This document shows, piece after piece, positions 1-9,220 of a DNA stretch of 64,000 nt (positions are counted from its first letter, which is position 1; each line of letters begins with the position of its first letter). The DNA is from Subtercola endophyticus (GTDB taxonomy: Bacteria > Actinomycetota > Actinomycetes > Actinomycetales > Microbacteriaceae), in assembly GCF_021044565.1 (NCBI RefSeq), contig NZ_CP087997.1:372001-436000 (forward strand). The letters run 5' to 3'. The notes beneath the pieces are model-generated. The model saw only the letters and a list, made by a program, of their open reading frames with translations. It had not been told where the DNA came from and made no database searches. The translations under genes were made by a program, and so were the position numbers.

Positions 1-1
1 A

Positions 2-1921
2 ACGCTCGACTCGGGCGTGACCGGCGAGGTCACTGTGGGGCCGAAGAGCGCTGTGCACCGCTATACCTTTCCCCGCCACGCGAACGCCCGCATCGTCATC
101 GACTTCTCGCTGGGCGGACTCTCGATTCCGCATGGCACCACCACCCCGCTACGCGCACACCTCGAGTCGCACGAGCCCGGCGTCGCGTCGGGCGAAGTGG
201 TCGTCGAAGGCGCCCCGATCTCGGTGTACATCGAGTGCGACAGCCCGCAGTGGCGCCAGATGCTCTGGTACGACCGGCGGCTGATGCCCGGGGGCAAGCG
301 GCTCGACTTCGGGCACATCAGGCCCACCACGCTGCGGCCGTTCGGTCTGATGTGGGCCGGCCCCAGCCAGCCGGGCGAGACGATCGAGCTGCGCATCGGC
401 TTCTCACTCAGGGGTGTCGAGCAGGCGAAGCAGAACCTCATCGACGACGTCGGTTCGGGCGAGAACCGGTTCACCGCCCGCCGCGAGAAGACGGCGAAGG
501 TCTGGCGCAAGCAGCTCAAAACCATCGCCGTCGACACTCCCTCGGTCGAGCGCAAGACGGTCTTCTCGACCGCGCTCTATCACTCGCTCATCAAGCCGTG
601 CCTCGCGCCGGGCGAAAGCCCGTTCTGGCCCGTCGACGGCCCGTTCGCCTTCGACTTCAGCACCATGTGGGACATCTACCGCACCCAGCTGCCCCTGCTC
701 ACGACGCTGATGCCCGAAAAGGCTGTCGAGATCGCGAACGCGCTGCTCACCATCTGCGAAGAAGAGGGCAACTTTCCCATCGGCTACCGCATGGCCAAGG
801 GCAGCGACCGCTTCTCCCGGCAGGGCAGTGCCCTCGCGCACACCTTCCTGGCCGATCTCTGCCAGCTCGGGTTACCCGGCATCGACTGGGAGTGGGCGCT
901 GGTGCACATGTCGGATGATCTGCGGCGCACCTACGGCGAGGAGTTTCTGCTGCAGGGCGAGGCCCACCCCATCAGCCACACGCTCGACCTCGCCTTCGGC
1001 TACTGGTGCACGGCGAAGGTCGCCCAGCGGGTCGGAGACAAGGCGATGGCCGAGCAGCTCGCTCCGCTGGCCGAGCGCTGGGCGAACGCGTACAACCCCG
1101 ACACGGGGCTGCTCAAAGACTCGAACTACTACGAGGGAACCCGCTACAACTATTCGTTCCGATTGGTGCACGACATGGCCTCGCGCATCGAATTGAGCGG
1201 GGGAGTCGACGCGTTCATCCGGCAGCTCGACGAGTTCTTCGGCTACGGCGCCGAACCCGCCGTGCAGCCGGGCAACAAGCCGAGCGTCGCCGAGATGCTC
1301 GCGGGCTACCAGCTCGGCCGCTTCGAGGGCCTCAACAACGAGCCCGACATGGAAGCGCCTTGGGCCTACCACTATGCCGGGCGCCCCGACCGCACCGCCG
1401 AGATCGTGCACAACGTGCTGCTGCAGCAGTTCGGCACCGGCCGTGGCGGGCTGCCGGGCAACGACGACTCCGGCGGGCTCAGCTCCTGGTACGTGTGGGC
1501 CTCGCTCGGCATTTTTCCGGTGGCGGGCCAGAATACCTTCCTGCTGAACGCACCGTCGTTCGCCGAATCGTCGATCGCCGTCGGCGATGAGAAGTTCAGC
1601 ATCCAGACCCGCAATTTCATCGAGCCGACTCACGGCGGCCCCGTGCAGTACGTGCAGTCGATGCAGCTCGACGGCGAGCCGCTCGAACGCAGCTGGATCA
1701 GCGGAACCGAACTGCACCGCGGCGGCGAGCTGCTCGTCGAACTCGGCCCCGAGCCGAGCGACTGGGCCACTACCGTCGTTCCGCCGTCGAGACCCTCGCC
1801 TCTCAACGCAGTGCCCCTCGGCGCAGTGCCCCTCAACACAGTGCCTCTCAACGCATCGCCCCTCGGCGCGGTGCCCGCTAGAACCTCAGCCCAGCCCCTC
1901 ACACCGGGAGAATCATCGTGA
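2..1921 (+). CDS. GH92 family alpha-mannosidase, 5' end cut by window edge
   Basis: C-terminal ~640 residues of a glycoside hydrolase family 92 exo-alpha-mannosidase (calcium-dependent, inverting). The frame is open to the window edge, so the true start lies upstream. Visible family signatures are a MWDIYRTQLPLL stretch (nt 665-700), the GNDDSGGLSSWYVW motif (nt 1457-1498), whose aspartates are the expected general-base region, and a LGIFPVAGQNTFLLNAP segment after it. The protein ends in an unusual low-complexity tail of pentapeptides PL(N/G)(A/T)V (nt 1795-1875). The downstream glycosyltransferase start overlaps its stop (GTGA), so the two are probably co-translated; mannoside turnover is inferred. 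Confidence 0.9.
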   Translation, partial: TLDSGVTGEVTVGPKSAVHRYTFPRHANARIVIDFSLGGLSIPHGTTTPLRAHLESHEPGVASGEVVVEGAPISVYIECDSPQWRQMLWYDRRLMPGGKRLDFGHIRPTTLRPFGLMWAGPSQPGETIELRIGFSLRGVEQAKQNLIDDVGSGENRFTARREKTAKVWRKQLKTIAVDTPSVERKTVFSTALYHSLIKPCLAPGESPFWPVDGPFAFDFSTMWDIYRTQLPLLTTLMPEKAVEIANALLTICEEEGNFPIGYRMAKGSDRFSRQGSALAHTFLADLCQLGLPGIDWEWALVHMSDDLRRTYGEEFLLQGEAHPISHTLDLAFGYWCTAKVAQRVGDKAMAEQLAPLAERWANAYNPDTGLLKDSNYYEGTRYNYSFRLVHDMASRIELSGGVDAFIRQLDEFFGYGAEPAVQPGNKPSVAEMLAGYQLGRFEGLNNEPDMEAPWAYHYAGRPDRTAEIVHNVLLQQFGTGRGGLPGNDDSGGLSSWYVWASLGIFPVAGQNTFLLNAPSFAESSIAVGDEKFSIQTRNFIEPTHGGPVQYVQSMQLDGEPLERSWISGTELHRGGELLVELGPEPSDWATTVVPPSRPSPLNAVPLGAVPLNTVPLNASPLGAVPARTSAQPLTPGESS

Positions 1922-3216
1922 ACGCTGTCGAAAACCGTCTCGTGATCGTCGTGCGCGCCGATCCTGTCATCTGCGGGCACTCCGTCGAGGCCCGCAACCT
2001 CGCCGAAACCGCTCTGCAACGCGGCTTCGACGAGGTTCGTATCGTCACCTGGCCCATCGACAAGCTGCAGCAGGCCGGCCTTCCGCTGAAACCGCTCGAC
2101 TCGGTGCTGCCGTACTCTCCTGGCATCATCGTCGAGCGGCCTGCGCCGGTCGGCGATTACAAGGTTCCGGATGGTCGGTACCTCGCCGGCATCACCGGGC
2201 GCTTGATCGAACTCTTCACCGACGGGGTTCCGACGGTCTGCCTGTCGCTCTACCTGAGCCCGCACACCATCGCGGTGGCCGACGCCATGCGTGCCGCGTG
2301 GAGCACCGGACTGCCGGTCAACGTGACCACCATCGCGGAGGCGGTCGGGTCGGATGTCACCAACGTCGTCCGCACCGCCGTCGAAGAGGGCCGGCTCGGT
2401 GCCGCCGCGCACATCTTGTCGAGCTACCTCAGTCAAGACCACTGCGTCGCCGTCTCGGAGTACACCAAGCAGCTCATCATCACCGAATCCGCTGCGCTCG
2501 ACGCCCAGCACGGCACCCGGTTCGCCGAGCAGTGCCGCCAGCGCATCTCGGTGTCGTACCCCGCCATCGACGCCGACGCCTACCTGAACCTCGACGACAA
2601 CATCCTCGACGACGTGCTGGCCGCTCGCGGGCTTGAGCGCGACGAATACGTGCTCTTCTTGTCACGGCTGATGCCGGCCAAGGGTGTTGAAGACCTCATC
2701 GCCGGGTACGAGCTGAGCGGGGTGCACGCCGACAAAGAACTGATCATCGCGGGGCGCGGGCCGCAGGCCGAGGTACTGCGTGAGGTCGCCGCGGCATCAT
2801 CGGTGAGTCACCGCATCCGTTTTCTCGACGATGTCGGCGACGCAGAGAAGCCGTACCTGATGGCCGGATGCGCGGCCTTCGTGCTGCCGAGCAAACCCCG
2901 CCCGGAGTTCGTCGAGACGTTCGGAATCGCGCTCGCCGAGAAGATGCTCGCCGGCGGCGGCCCCGTGATCACCACCGTGACCGGCGGCATCGGCGAGGCG
3001 ACAGGCGACCACGCGCTCGTCGTTCCGGTCGAAGACCCGGCTGCGATCGCGGCCGCCTTGGTACGCGCGGTCGTCGACACCAGCCGCGAGGAGCGGGCCG
3101 AATGGGCCGAGCGCGCCCGCGAGTACGCCCTGCAGTTCGACCGCCGCAACGTTTTCGATCGCCTCTTCGCGAACGTGCCCCGCTCGCGCGTCGAGTTCCA
3201 GCCCAACACGCCGTAG
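1918..3216 (+). CDS. Glycosyltransferase family 4 (GT-B fold)
   Basis: 432-residue retaining GT4-type glycosyltransferase. The C-terminal nucleotide-sugar domain shows VLFLSRLMPAKGVEDLI, a GRGPQAE loop, and the EX7E pair in ETFGIALAE, followed by GGIGEA and LVVPVEDPAAIAAAL near the end. The N-terminal half (HSVEARNLAE, SLYLSPHTIAVADAM) is the acceptor domain. Starts at GTG overlapping the mannosidase stop by four bases, so translational coupling is likely. Donor and acceptor sugars cannot be read from sequence; its partner suggests mannose-containing glycans (inference). Confidence 0.9.
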   Translation: MNAVENRLVIVVRADPVICGHSVEARNLAETALQRGFDEVRIVTWPIDKLQQAGLPLKPLDSVLPYSPGIIVERPAPVGDYKVPDGRYLAGITGRLIELFTDGVPTVCLSLYLSPHTIAVADAMRAAWSTGLPVNVTTIAEAVGSDVTNVVRTAVEEGRLGAAAHILSSYLSQDHCVAVSEYTKQLIITESAALDAQHGTRFAEQCRQRISVSYPAIDADAYLNLDDNILDDVLAARGLERDEYVLFLSRLMPAKGVEDLIAGYELSGVHADKELIIAGRGPQAEVLREVAAASSVSHRIRFLDDVGDAEKPYLMAGCAAFVLPSKPRPEFVETFGIALAEKMLAGGGPVITTVTGGIGEATGDHALVVPVEDPAAIAAALVRAVVDTSREERAEWAERAREYALQFDRRNVFDRLFANVPRSRVEFQPNTP

Positions 3217-3234
3217 TCCGTCGGCCCCACGCAC

Positions 3235-3295
3235 ATCGAGCTACGGGTTTGTGTGGGCGTTTGCCACTCGCACCCGCACAAACTCGCAGCTCGAT
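3235..3295. repeat. Intergenic palindrome, family member A
   Basis: Two 23-nt arms (3235-3257 and 3273-3295), with three mismatches, flank a 15-nt loop. The arm sequence is nearly the same as that of the palindrome at 61704-61772. It sits behind the glycosyltransferase and could act as a terminator, but there is no T-run. Confidence 0.75.
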
Positions 3296-3332
3296 CGTGA
3301 CTCGAGCCGCTGACGGGTCTTACGCTCGAGGT

Positions 3333-4523
3333 ATGTCGGGTGAGGTGCGCTCTTCGTGGGTGACGCGAATGTCGCAGCTCCTGGTCGCGTTCACCATCGA
3401 GGTCGACAACGAATTCGAGCAGTGGATGCCCCATCGCACAGCCGCGACTCGGGCCGCCGGAATCGCGGCGCGTGGACCGTGGCTGGCTTCGCTCGCGATG
3501 TGGCTGAACTTTCTGCAGTACATTCCCGACCCGCATACGCCTGACGGCATCTCTCTCGCCGACCTGCGGCAGGTCTCGCACCTCACGAAGCCCCAACTCA
3601 GCGGCATGGTGCGCTGGGGCTACGTCACGGTGGGCGGCGCCAGCGGCACTGATGCCAGTGCGGTGCGAGCGGCGGTCGCGGCCGGGGGAGTCATTCACCG
3701 AACATCCGCCGGCTCGAAGGCCGCCGCGCACTGGAGGGCAGCCCTCGCCGACGTGGAGTCGCGATGGCGAGACCGCTACGGTTCCGCGCTGATTGCCGAC
3801 CTGCGCGCCGCGCTCGTCGGAATCGCAGCCTCACTCGAGCCCGCCGCTTCCCCCGCCGGCCTCCCCGACTACCTGCCCGAGGTCGGTCCGGGCTTCTGGA
3901 TGAAAGACGGCCTTCTCGCCTCGCTGCCATCGCCATCGGCACCGGCACCGGCAGTTCCGCCGCACGCAGACGTCGCTGGCGTTGTCTCCCTTCCGACCGC
4001 GATGTCTCGCGCGCTGTTGCTCTTCGCGCTCGACTTCGAGCGCCGTTCGCCCGTCTCGCTTGTGCTCTACGCCGACTTTCTGAGCGCCTTCGCTCAGGGA
4101 CCGGTACGGGCATCCGATCTCTCCCTCGCCACGGGTGTCACACCGACCACCGCCCAGACGGCCTGCGGCTTTCTCGAACGCTCAGGGTGGATCACCACCC
4201 GGCCCGACCCCGTGCTGCCGCGAAGAAAGCTCTACCAGCTCACCCCCGCGGGCACCGAGATGGCGCGGCGTGCAGCAGCTGACTACCGCGAGGCACTGGA
4301 CTCATTCCGGGCGAATCCCGCCGGCATCCTGATCGCTGTAGCCGACCGGATGCACGCCGTCGGCCCCGCACCGCTCGCCGCTGCCCTGGCGCCGCCCCTC
4401 GCTGCCTGGCGCGCCAGCATTCCGTTCGCCGCCCACACGAGCGCCGTGCGTGCCGATCCCTTCGCCCACCTGCCGCGTTTTCCGCTGGTCACCCACCGCG
4501 GCGGCTATCCCGACGGCAGCTGA
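3333..4523 (+). CDS. Winged-helix (MarR-like) transcriptional regulator
   Basis: 396 residues if the ATG at 3333 is used; ATG 3369 is an alternative, and neither has a strong ribosome site. Residues ~50-100 (GPWLASLAMWLNFLQYI, then ISLADLRQ, LTKPQLSGMVRWGYV) look like one winged helix. A second lies near residues 225-310 (RALLLFALDFERRS, RASDLSLATGVTPTTAQTAC, LERSGWITTRPDP, then a YQLTPAGTEMARRA wing). This two-HTH architecture occurs in actinobacterial MarR-like regulators. A proline/alanine-rich linker joins the halves. Target genes are unknown. Confidence 0.75.
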   Translation: MSGEVRSSWVTRMSQLLVAFTIEVDNEFEQWMPHRTAATRAAGIAARGPWLASLAMWLNFLQYIPDPHTPDGISLADLRQVSHLTKPQLSGMVRWGYVTVGGASGTDASAVRAAVAAGGVIHRTSAGSKAAAHWRAALADVESRWRDRYGSALIADLRAALVGIAASLEPAASPAGLPDYLPEVGPGFWMKDGLLASLPSPSAPAPAVPPHADVAGVVSLPTAMSRALLLFALDFERRSPVSLVLYADFLSAFAQGPVRASDLSLATGVTPTTAQTACGFLERSGWITTRPDPVLPRRKLYQLTPAGTEMARRAAADYREALDSFRANPAGILIAVADRMHAVGPAPLAAALAPPLAAWRASIPFAAHTSAVRADPFAHLPRFPLVTHRGGYPDGS

Positions 4524-4750
4524 CCGGGACGGACAAAACGGCGGCGAATTCACGGGGGTAAGGCGGATAGGTGCCCGCCCTAGCGAATTCTCCGCTGTTT
4601 TCGCACGACTCGACCCGGTTTCGCTAAGCTGGCTCTCCTCCCGCTGCTGCAACCCGCATCGGCCCGACGATGGCCCACGTCTGCCGCGAAAGACGTTCAT
4701 ATGGACACATCACTCACCCCCGACAGCAAGGGCGGCTCTTCGCCCCTCTC

Positions 4751-5191
4751 GTGAACCGGCGTTGGCGGCCGACGAGCCGCCCCGCACTGTGGGCACCGCA
4801 GGGCGTCGAGCCTTTGCCGAATCCGTTCGATCCGCTGCTCGAAGACGAGGGGTTGCACCGCCGCGATGGCGCCGAAGCGGGTGACTTCGTCGGGCTGGCC
4901 GCCGAGACCATTCGTCATGCCGTCAGTCGGCCGCTGAATTCCGTCTCGTTGCACTCGGTGGCCGAACGGATGGTCTTCACCGACGCCGAACAGATCGCCG
5001 AGTTGCTCCGTCTGCTGCGATTCGAGAAACGCATCAGCGAGCTTCGTGCGGCCGAACTCGCGCGGTGGCTCTGTCGCTTCGGAACACGCCCGAGTCATTG
5101 GGCCGGCGGTGCCGCTCTGCTCGAGATGTTCGGCTCTGGCAGCAAGTGCGATCAGGCCCTCGTGGCCAATTCGACCTCCGAACGCTGCTGA
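4751..5191 (+). CDS. Hypothetical protein, possibly C-terminally truncated
   Basis: Codon use (frequent GAC/GAG/GCC/CTC) supports coding on this strand rather than in the overlapping minus-strand frame. Recognisable segments are a PLPNPFDPLLEDEGL stretch, an EKRISELRAAELARWLCR helix and WAGGAALLEMFGS, which read like the start of a HEAT-like helical repeat that then stops abruptly. The start is uncertain: GTG 4751 is used here, and ATG 4670 is also in frame. No ribosome site is visible. It may be a decaying fragment of a longer protein. Confidence 0.45.
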   Translation: MNRRWRPTSRPALWAPQGVEPLPNPFDPLLEDEGLHRRDGAEAGDFVGLAAETIRHAVSRPLNSVSLHSVAERMVFTDAEQIAELLRLLRFEKRISELRAAELARWLCRFGTRPSHWAGGAALLEMFGSGSKCDQALVANSTSERC

Positions 5192-5275
5192 TGCGAAGGT
5201 TGGGCGCGGCACTAGCTGCCCGGCCGCACGGGGAGGTGGGGTCACACCGCGCTGAGGAGGCGCGGCCCGATACCG

Positions 5276-6208
5276 CTACGCCCCCTGCAGGTGATCGAAG
5301 CGGCGCAAGATGAGGCCCTCCCGAAGGGCCCAGGGGCAGATCTGGGCGGCGTCGATACCGAGGCCGGCCATGGCCTCTTCTGCCACGAGCGCGGCTGCGA
5401 GCAGCTGTTTGGCACGAACATCCGAGACACCAGGCAGGTCGGTGCGATCGGCCGACGACATCGCCGCGAGCCGCGACGACCACAGGCGCAGGTCGGCGAG
5501 CCGCAGTTCGCGTTTGACGTAGGGCCCGGCGGCGCGGGGCGCCGCGCCGGTGATGCGCGCCAGCGATCGAAAAGACTTCGAGGTCGCGGCGACCACGTTG
5601 GCAGGGTCGAGTTCGGCGAAGGCGGCGATCGGCTCCTCGAGCATCGACCTGATGTACTTGCGGGTGGCCTTCACACTCTTGGCGGTCGGCGGGTCGGCCT
5701 GCAGATGGTCCCAGGTGAGACGCCCGGCCCCCAACGGCACCGAGAGTGCGAGCTCCGGATGCTCGTCGGTACCCATGGCGAGCTCGAACGAGCCGCCGCC
5801 GATGTCGAGGTTGAGAATGTTGCCCGCGCCCCAGCCGTACCACCGCCGCACCGCGAGAAAAGTGGATGCCGCCTCGTCGGGGCCACTGAGCTCTTCGAGT
5901 CGTATGCCGGTTTCGGCATACACCCGCGCCAGCACCGCGTCGCCGTTGGCCGACTCCCGAATGGCCGAGGTGGCGAAGGCGAGCAGATCTTCTGCGTTGT
6001 TGGTGCGGGCGAAGTCTGCGGCCTCGCCGATGAAGTCGAGCAGTTCGCGCTGCCCCTCCTCAGAGATGGCTCCGTCGGCGTCGAGATAGGCCACCAACTG
6101 CAGCGCCCGCTTGTGCGAACCGAACGCCACGGGGGCGGCCCCCGGGTGCGCATCGACCAACAGCAGATGAACAGTATTCGAACCGATGTCGAGAACCCCA
6201 AGTCGCAT
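5276..6208 (-). CDS. Ppx/GppA family phosphatase (exopolyphosphatase-like)
   Basis: 310-residue member of the ASKHA-fold Ppx/GppA family, hydrolysing polyphosphate or pppGpp. The phosphate-1 motif is at the extreme N-terminus (VLDIGSNTVHLLLVD), FATSAIRESANG follows, and the second nucleotide loop is NLDIGGGSFELAMG. Length matches the short actinobacterial Ppx type without the C-terminal HD domain. It converges with the hypothetical gene at 4751 and is divergent from the hydrolase at 6338. Confidence 0.92.
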   Translation of the reverse strand: MRLGVLDIGSNTVHLLLVDAHPGAAPVAFGSHKRALQLVAYLDADGAISEEGQRELLDFIGEAADFARTNNAEDLLAFATSAIRESANGDAVLARVYAETGIRLEELSGPDEAASTFLAVRRWYGWGAGNILNLDIGGGSFELAMGTDEHPELALSVPLGAGRLTWDHLQADPPTAKSVKATRKYIRSMLEEPIAAFAELDPANVVAATSKSFRSLARITGAAPRAAGPYVKRELRLADLRLWSSRLAAMSSADRTDLPGVSDVRAKQLLAAALVAEEAMAGLGIDAAQICPWALREGLILRRFDHLQGA

Positions 6209-6337
6209 GAATCGAACCTATCGCGCGCCGGGCCGCCGGGCGTATGCTGCGGGCAGGTGAGCGCGCTCTCACTCGGACGTAACCGGATCACAAGCACGAT
6301 CACAATCGCAGATCACGAGTCTTGAAGGGGTACAACC

Positions 6338-7072
6338 ATGACCAAACCCACCATCGTCTTGGTGCACGGAGCCTGGGCCGACGGCTCGAGCTGGAACGCC
6401 GTCTCGAAAGAGCTACAGGCTCAGGGCTTCACGGTGCTGACGCCGCCGAACCTGCTGCACGGTGTTGCGAGCGATGCCGCCTACGTCGCCTCGTTCCTCG
6501 CCCAGCGCACCTCGGGCCCGGTTGTGCTCGTTGGGCACTCCTACGGCGGCGTGGTCGTCACGAACGCCGGCTCGGAGGGCGGAGACGTGCGCGCTCTGGT
6601 TTACGTCGACGCGTTCATCCCCGAGATCGGTGAGACCGTCTTTCAGATTCTCGGCGGATCGGGCTCTGCGCTCGACGTACCCGACCCGACGGCTGTGCTC
6701 GACATCGCAGGCTACCCGGGCGCACCCGAGGGCGACGCCGAGGCGTTCTTGAAGCCCGACACGGTGCACAACTCCTTCGCGCAAGACCTTTCGGAAGCCG
6801 ATCGCTGGCTCATCGTGGCGAGCCAGCGGCCCATCACGCTGGGTGCCAACACCACTCCGTCTGCGATTGCGGCCTGGAAGAGCATCCCGAGCTGGGCGGT
6901 CGTCGGCACCGAAGACCGCGTGATTCCGCCGGCCACGCAGCGCAGCATGGCCGAGCGTGCGAATGCCACCATCACCGAGGTCGCCGCCTCACACGTGTCG
7001 ATGGTCTCGCACCCCGACGTGGCGCTCGCGGCCATACTCGCGGCGGTCGCCTCGCTCGACCTCGGCGACTGA
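6338..7072 (+). CDS. Alpha/beta fold hydrolase (esterase-like)
   Basis: 244-residue single-domain alpha/beta hydrolase. Visible are the N-terminal LVHGAWADGSSW oxyanion region, the nucleophile elbow GHSYGG (Ser), an Asp in VGTEDRVIPPATQ and the C-terminal His in ASHVSMVSHPD. This layout matches small EstC/salicylate-esterase-like hydrolases, probably cytoplasmic. Ribosome site AGGGG lies about 8 nt before the ATG. The substrate is not deducible. Confidence 0.9.
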   Translation: MTKPTIVLVHGAWADGSSWNAVSKELQAQGFTVLTPPNLLHGVASDAAYVASFLAQRTSGPVVLVGHSYGGVVVTNAGSEGGDVRALVYVDAFIPEIGETVFQILGGSGSALDVPDPTAVLDIAGYPGAPEGDAEAFLKPDTVHNSFAQDLSEADRWLIVASQRPITLGANTTPSAIAAWKSIPSWAVVGTEDRVIPPATQRSMAERANATITEVAASHVSMVSHPDVALAAILAAVASLDLGD

Positions 7073-7130
7073 CCGGCGTGGCTGACCGGCGCGGCTGACG
7101 GCCGCGGCTCACGGGCGTGGATGCTCGACT
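7073..7130. repeat. Short degenerate repeats after the hydrolase stop
   Basis: The sequence following the TGA repeats a CTGACCGGCGYGG-like unit about three times, each carrying another in-frame-looking TGA. It looks like local slippage duplication of the gene end. Confidence 0.55.
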
Positions 7131-7168
7131 CCTAGACTGAGGGTGAACACTCGAGGAGGGGAGTCTGC

Positions 7169-7669
7169 ATGCTGATCCGTGAGGCCGCCGACGCCGATCT
7201 GCCCCAGTTGCTCGCGATTCACAACTACAACATCGAGCATTCGACCGCCATTTGGACTGACACGCTTGCCACCCTCAGCGAACGCCGGGCGTGGCTCGAT
7301 GCGCACCGCAGCGCCGGTCAGCTCGCGCTGGTGGCGGCGGAGGGCGACGACGGAGACGACGTCGTCGGCTACGCCACCTACGGCCCGTGGCGTGCCAAAG
7401 AGGGTTACCGGCACACGGTCGAGAACTCGGTCTATGTGCGCCATGACCGCACGGGGCAGGGCTTCGGCGAGGCGCTCATGATCGAGCTCATCGCGCGCGC
7501 GTCGGAGGCGAGCTTTCACGTCATGATCGCGGCGATCGAGGCGGGTAACGCGGGCTCGATCCGGTTGCACGAACGCCTCGGCTTCGAAGACTGCGGCGAC
7601 ATCAAACAGGTCGGTTACAAGTTCGAGCGCTGGCTCGATCTGAAGCACATGCGCCTGCAGCTCGACTGA
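7169..7669 (+). CDS. GNAT N-acetyltransferase, phosphinothricin/methionine-sulfoximine type
   Basis: 166 residues covering a complete GNAT fold. The N-terminus (MLIREAADADLPQLLAIHN, with STAIWTDT following) and the middle (YATYGPWRAKEGYRHTVENS, then VYVRHDRTGQGFGEAL as the acetyl-CoA loop) match the Pat/MnaT subgroup that acetylates glutamine-analogue amino acids such as L-methionine sulfoximine. Ribosome site GAGGGGAG precedes the ATG. Acting on a physiological toxic amino acid analogue is inferred from family membership. Confidence 0.88.
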   Translation: MLIREAADADLPQLLAIHNYNIEHSTAIWTDTLATLSERRAWLDAHRSAGQLALVAAEGDDGDDVVGYATYGPWRAKEGYRHTVENSVYVRHDRTGQGFGEALMIELIARASEASFHVMIAAIEAGNAGSIRLHERLGFEDCGDIKQVGYKFERWLDLKHMRLQLD

Positions 7670-7676
7670 CGCGGTC

Positions 7677-7725
7677 GTGGTCGCGAGGCACGCCTCGGCA
7701 CCGGATGCCCGGAGAGCGCGACCAC
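7677..7725. terminator. Hairpin pair downstream of GNAT gene
   Basis: The outer stem GTGGTCGCG (7677-7685) pairs with CGCGACCAC (7717-7725), and an inner GAGGC/GCCTC hairpin lies at 7685-7696. There is no T-run, so termination is only probable. Confidence 0.45.
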
Positions 7726-7813
7726 CGCCAGAATGCTGCCGTTTTGCGACATCCTCTAACGCTCACCCGCGATCGTGCGGCGTTTTGTCAGGGGTTCGAC
7801 ATATCCTGATGCC

Positions 7814-8146
7814 GTGAGCACCCCAATCGGTACCACCGCAGACCTCGGCCAGACGCAGCCGCACGTCGTCTACGCACCCACTCCGTGGAGCGACGATGTG
7901 TGGTTTCTGGCGCACGACGGGCGCTGCCTCAGCTGGATCCGTCGCTACAGCGACGGCCCGCTCATCCTCTTCGGGGTCTACACGCACGGCTGCGACGAGA
8001 GCGGCCTTAGGGTCTGGGTAACCTCCACACCGACGCTCTCCGAGGCGTCGCTGTACGTAGCCGAGCACGTGCACGAGTTCATCGACGCTTCGGCCAGGCT
8101 CTCGCCAGACCCGGTCAACCCGCTCGGGCTGCACGCTCGCCACTGA
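7814..8146 (+). CDS. Hypothetical protein, ~110 aa
   Basis: No family recognised. The frame could begin at GTG 7775 or GTG 7814; the latter gives a sensible start (VSTPIGTTADLG). The sequence is acidic and soluble (VYAPTPWSDDVWFLAHDGR, then CLSWIRRYSDGPLILFGVY), with no signal peptide or membrane helix. Codon use matches neighbours. It ends just before the convergent GNAT gene. Confidence 0.6.
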   Translation: MSTPIGTTADLGQTQPHVVYAPTPWSDDVWFLAHDGRCLSWIRRYSDGPLILFGVYTHGCDESGLRVWVTSTPTLSEASLYVAEHVHEFIDASARLSPDPVNPLGLHARH

Positions 8147-8180
8147 ACGCCGAGCCGACCGCCGAGTCAGCCCCTGACCG

Positions 8181-8675
8181 CTAGCGCAGCGGCAGCTCGT
8201 AGTGCCGATAGGTGCTGTCGGGCATCCACCCGAGTGATTCGTAAAGCGTCTGAGCCGGCGTGTTGTCGAGCGCGGTCGACAGTTCGAGGCGAGAGGCGCC
8301 CGTCTTCCGGCCGTGCGCGCCGGCGGCGGTCAGCAGGGACTGCGCTACGCCCCGGCGGCGTGCCCGCGGGGCGACGAACAGGTCGTACAGCACGAAGATC
8401 GGCGCGAGGTCGAGCGAGCAGAACGACGGGTACAGCTGGCTGAACCCGACCGCGCCCTCGGTGTCGTCGAGGTAGGCGAGCAGCACGACCGATTCGCCCG
8501 CCTTCAGGCGCGCCTCGAGGTAGTCGCGCGCTGCCGCGGCGTCGGCGGGGTAACCGTAGAACTGCCGATACGAGTCGAACAGCGCCGCTGCCTCGTCGAG
8601 CTGCCGGATGCCCGCCCGGCGCACGACCGCAGCGCCGGATGTCACGCCAGCAGGTTCGGCTTGCCCGTCGCCCAC
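8181..8675 (-). CDS. GNAT family N-acetyltransferase
   Basis: 164-residue GNAT protein with VRRAGIRQLDEAAALFDSYR at the N-terminus, the strand FVLYDLFVAPRARRRGVAQS carrying the acetyl-CoA pyrophosphate loop (RRRGVA), and LYESLGWMPDSTYRHYEL at the C-terminus. The GTG start shares one base with the stop of the upstream nitroreductase (TAGTG), which indicates one operon with coupled translation. A second in-frame GTG lies ten codons downstream. Substrate unknown. Confidence 0.87.
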   Translation of the reverse strand: MGDGQAEPAGVTSGAAVVRRAGIRQLDEAAALFDSYRQFYGYPADAAAARDYLEARLKAGESVVLLAYLDDTEGAVGFSQLYPSFCSLDLAPIFVLYDLFVAPRARRRGVAQSLLTAAGAHGRKTGASRLELSTALDNTPAQTLYESLGWMPDSTYRHYELPLR

Positions 8676-9211
8676 TACAGCTCGCTCAGGTGATCCGACG
8701 GGTTCACGCGCTTACGCCGAAGCTCGCGCGGACCACCGGGAGCGTCGCCCACGTACAGCCAGCCGAGCAGCTGCTCGTTCGGCGCCAGTCGGTGCATGCG
8801 GCGCACCGGTTCCGTACGTGTCAGATGACCGGTACGCCACATCACGCCCCAGCCGGCTTCGTCGAGCAGCAACGAGAGGTTGTGGGTCACGCCCGCGGCG
8901 ACCGCCTCCTGCTCCCAGTCGGCGATCTTGCTGCTCGGCCGCGTCGATACGACAGCGGCGATCAGCAGGGGAGCCCGGCGGGCCTTCGAGATGTACTTGA
9001 CCACATCGCCGCCATCCGCCTCGGCGAACGCCTCACCCAGCCGGTCACGCTGCTCGCCGCGTAGCGAGATGAAGCGCCACGGGTGCAGTGAGCTGTGATC
9101 GGCGACGGTACCCGCCGCATCGACGAAACGCAGGAGCTCGAGGTGCGAAGGGGCTGTGGGCCCCACCTTCGAGAGAGAGCGCCTCCGTAAGAGACTGTCG
9201 TAGGCCGACAC
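8675..9211 (-). CDS. Nitroreductase family oxidoreductase
   Basis: 178-residue FMN-dependent nitroreductase-like protein. Landmarks are RRRSLSKV at the N-terminus (FMN phosphate contact), HPWRFISLRGEQRDRL, ARRAPLLIAAVVS, and LSLLLDEAGWGVMWRTG, with LGWLYVGDAP near the C-terminus. It probably acts as a cytoplasmic NAD(P)H oxidoreductase on quinones or nitro compounds. First gene of an operon with the GNAT acetyltransferase; MsrB lies just downstream on the same strand, giving a loose stress-related grouping (inference). Confidence 0.88.
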   Translation of the reverse strand: MSAYDSLLRRRSLSKVGPTAPSHLELLRFVDAAGTVADHSSLHPWRFISLRGEQRDRLGEAFAEADGGDVVKYISKARRAPLLIAAVVSTRPSSKIADWEQEAVAAGVTHNLSLLLDEAGWGVMWRTGHLTRTEPVRRMHRLAPNEQLLGWLYVGDAPGGPRELRRKRVNPSDHLSEL

Positions 9212-9220
9212 CCCGCTGGC

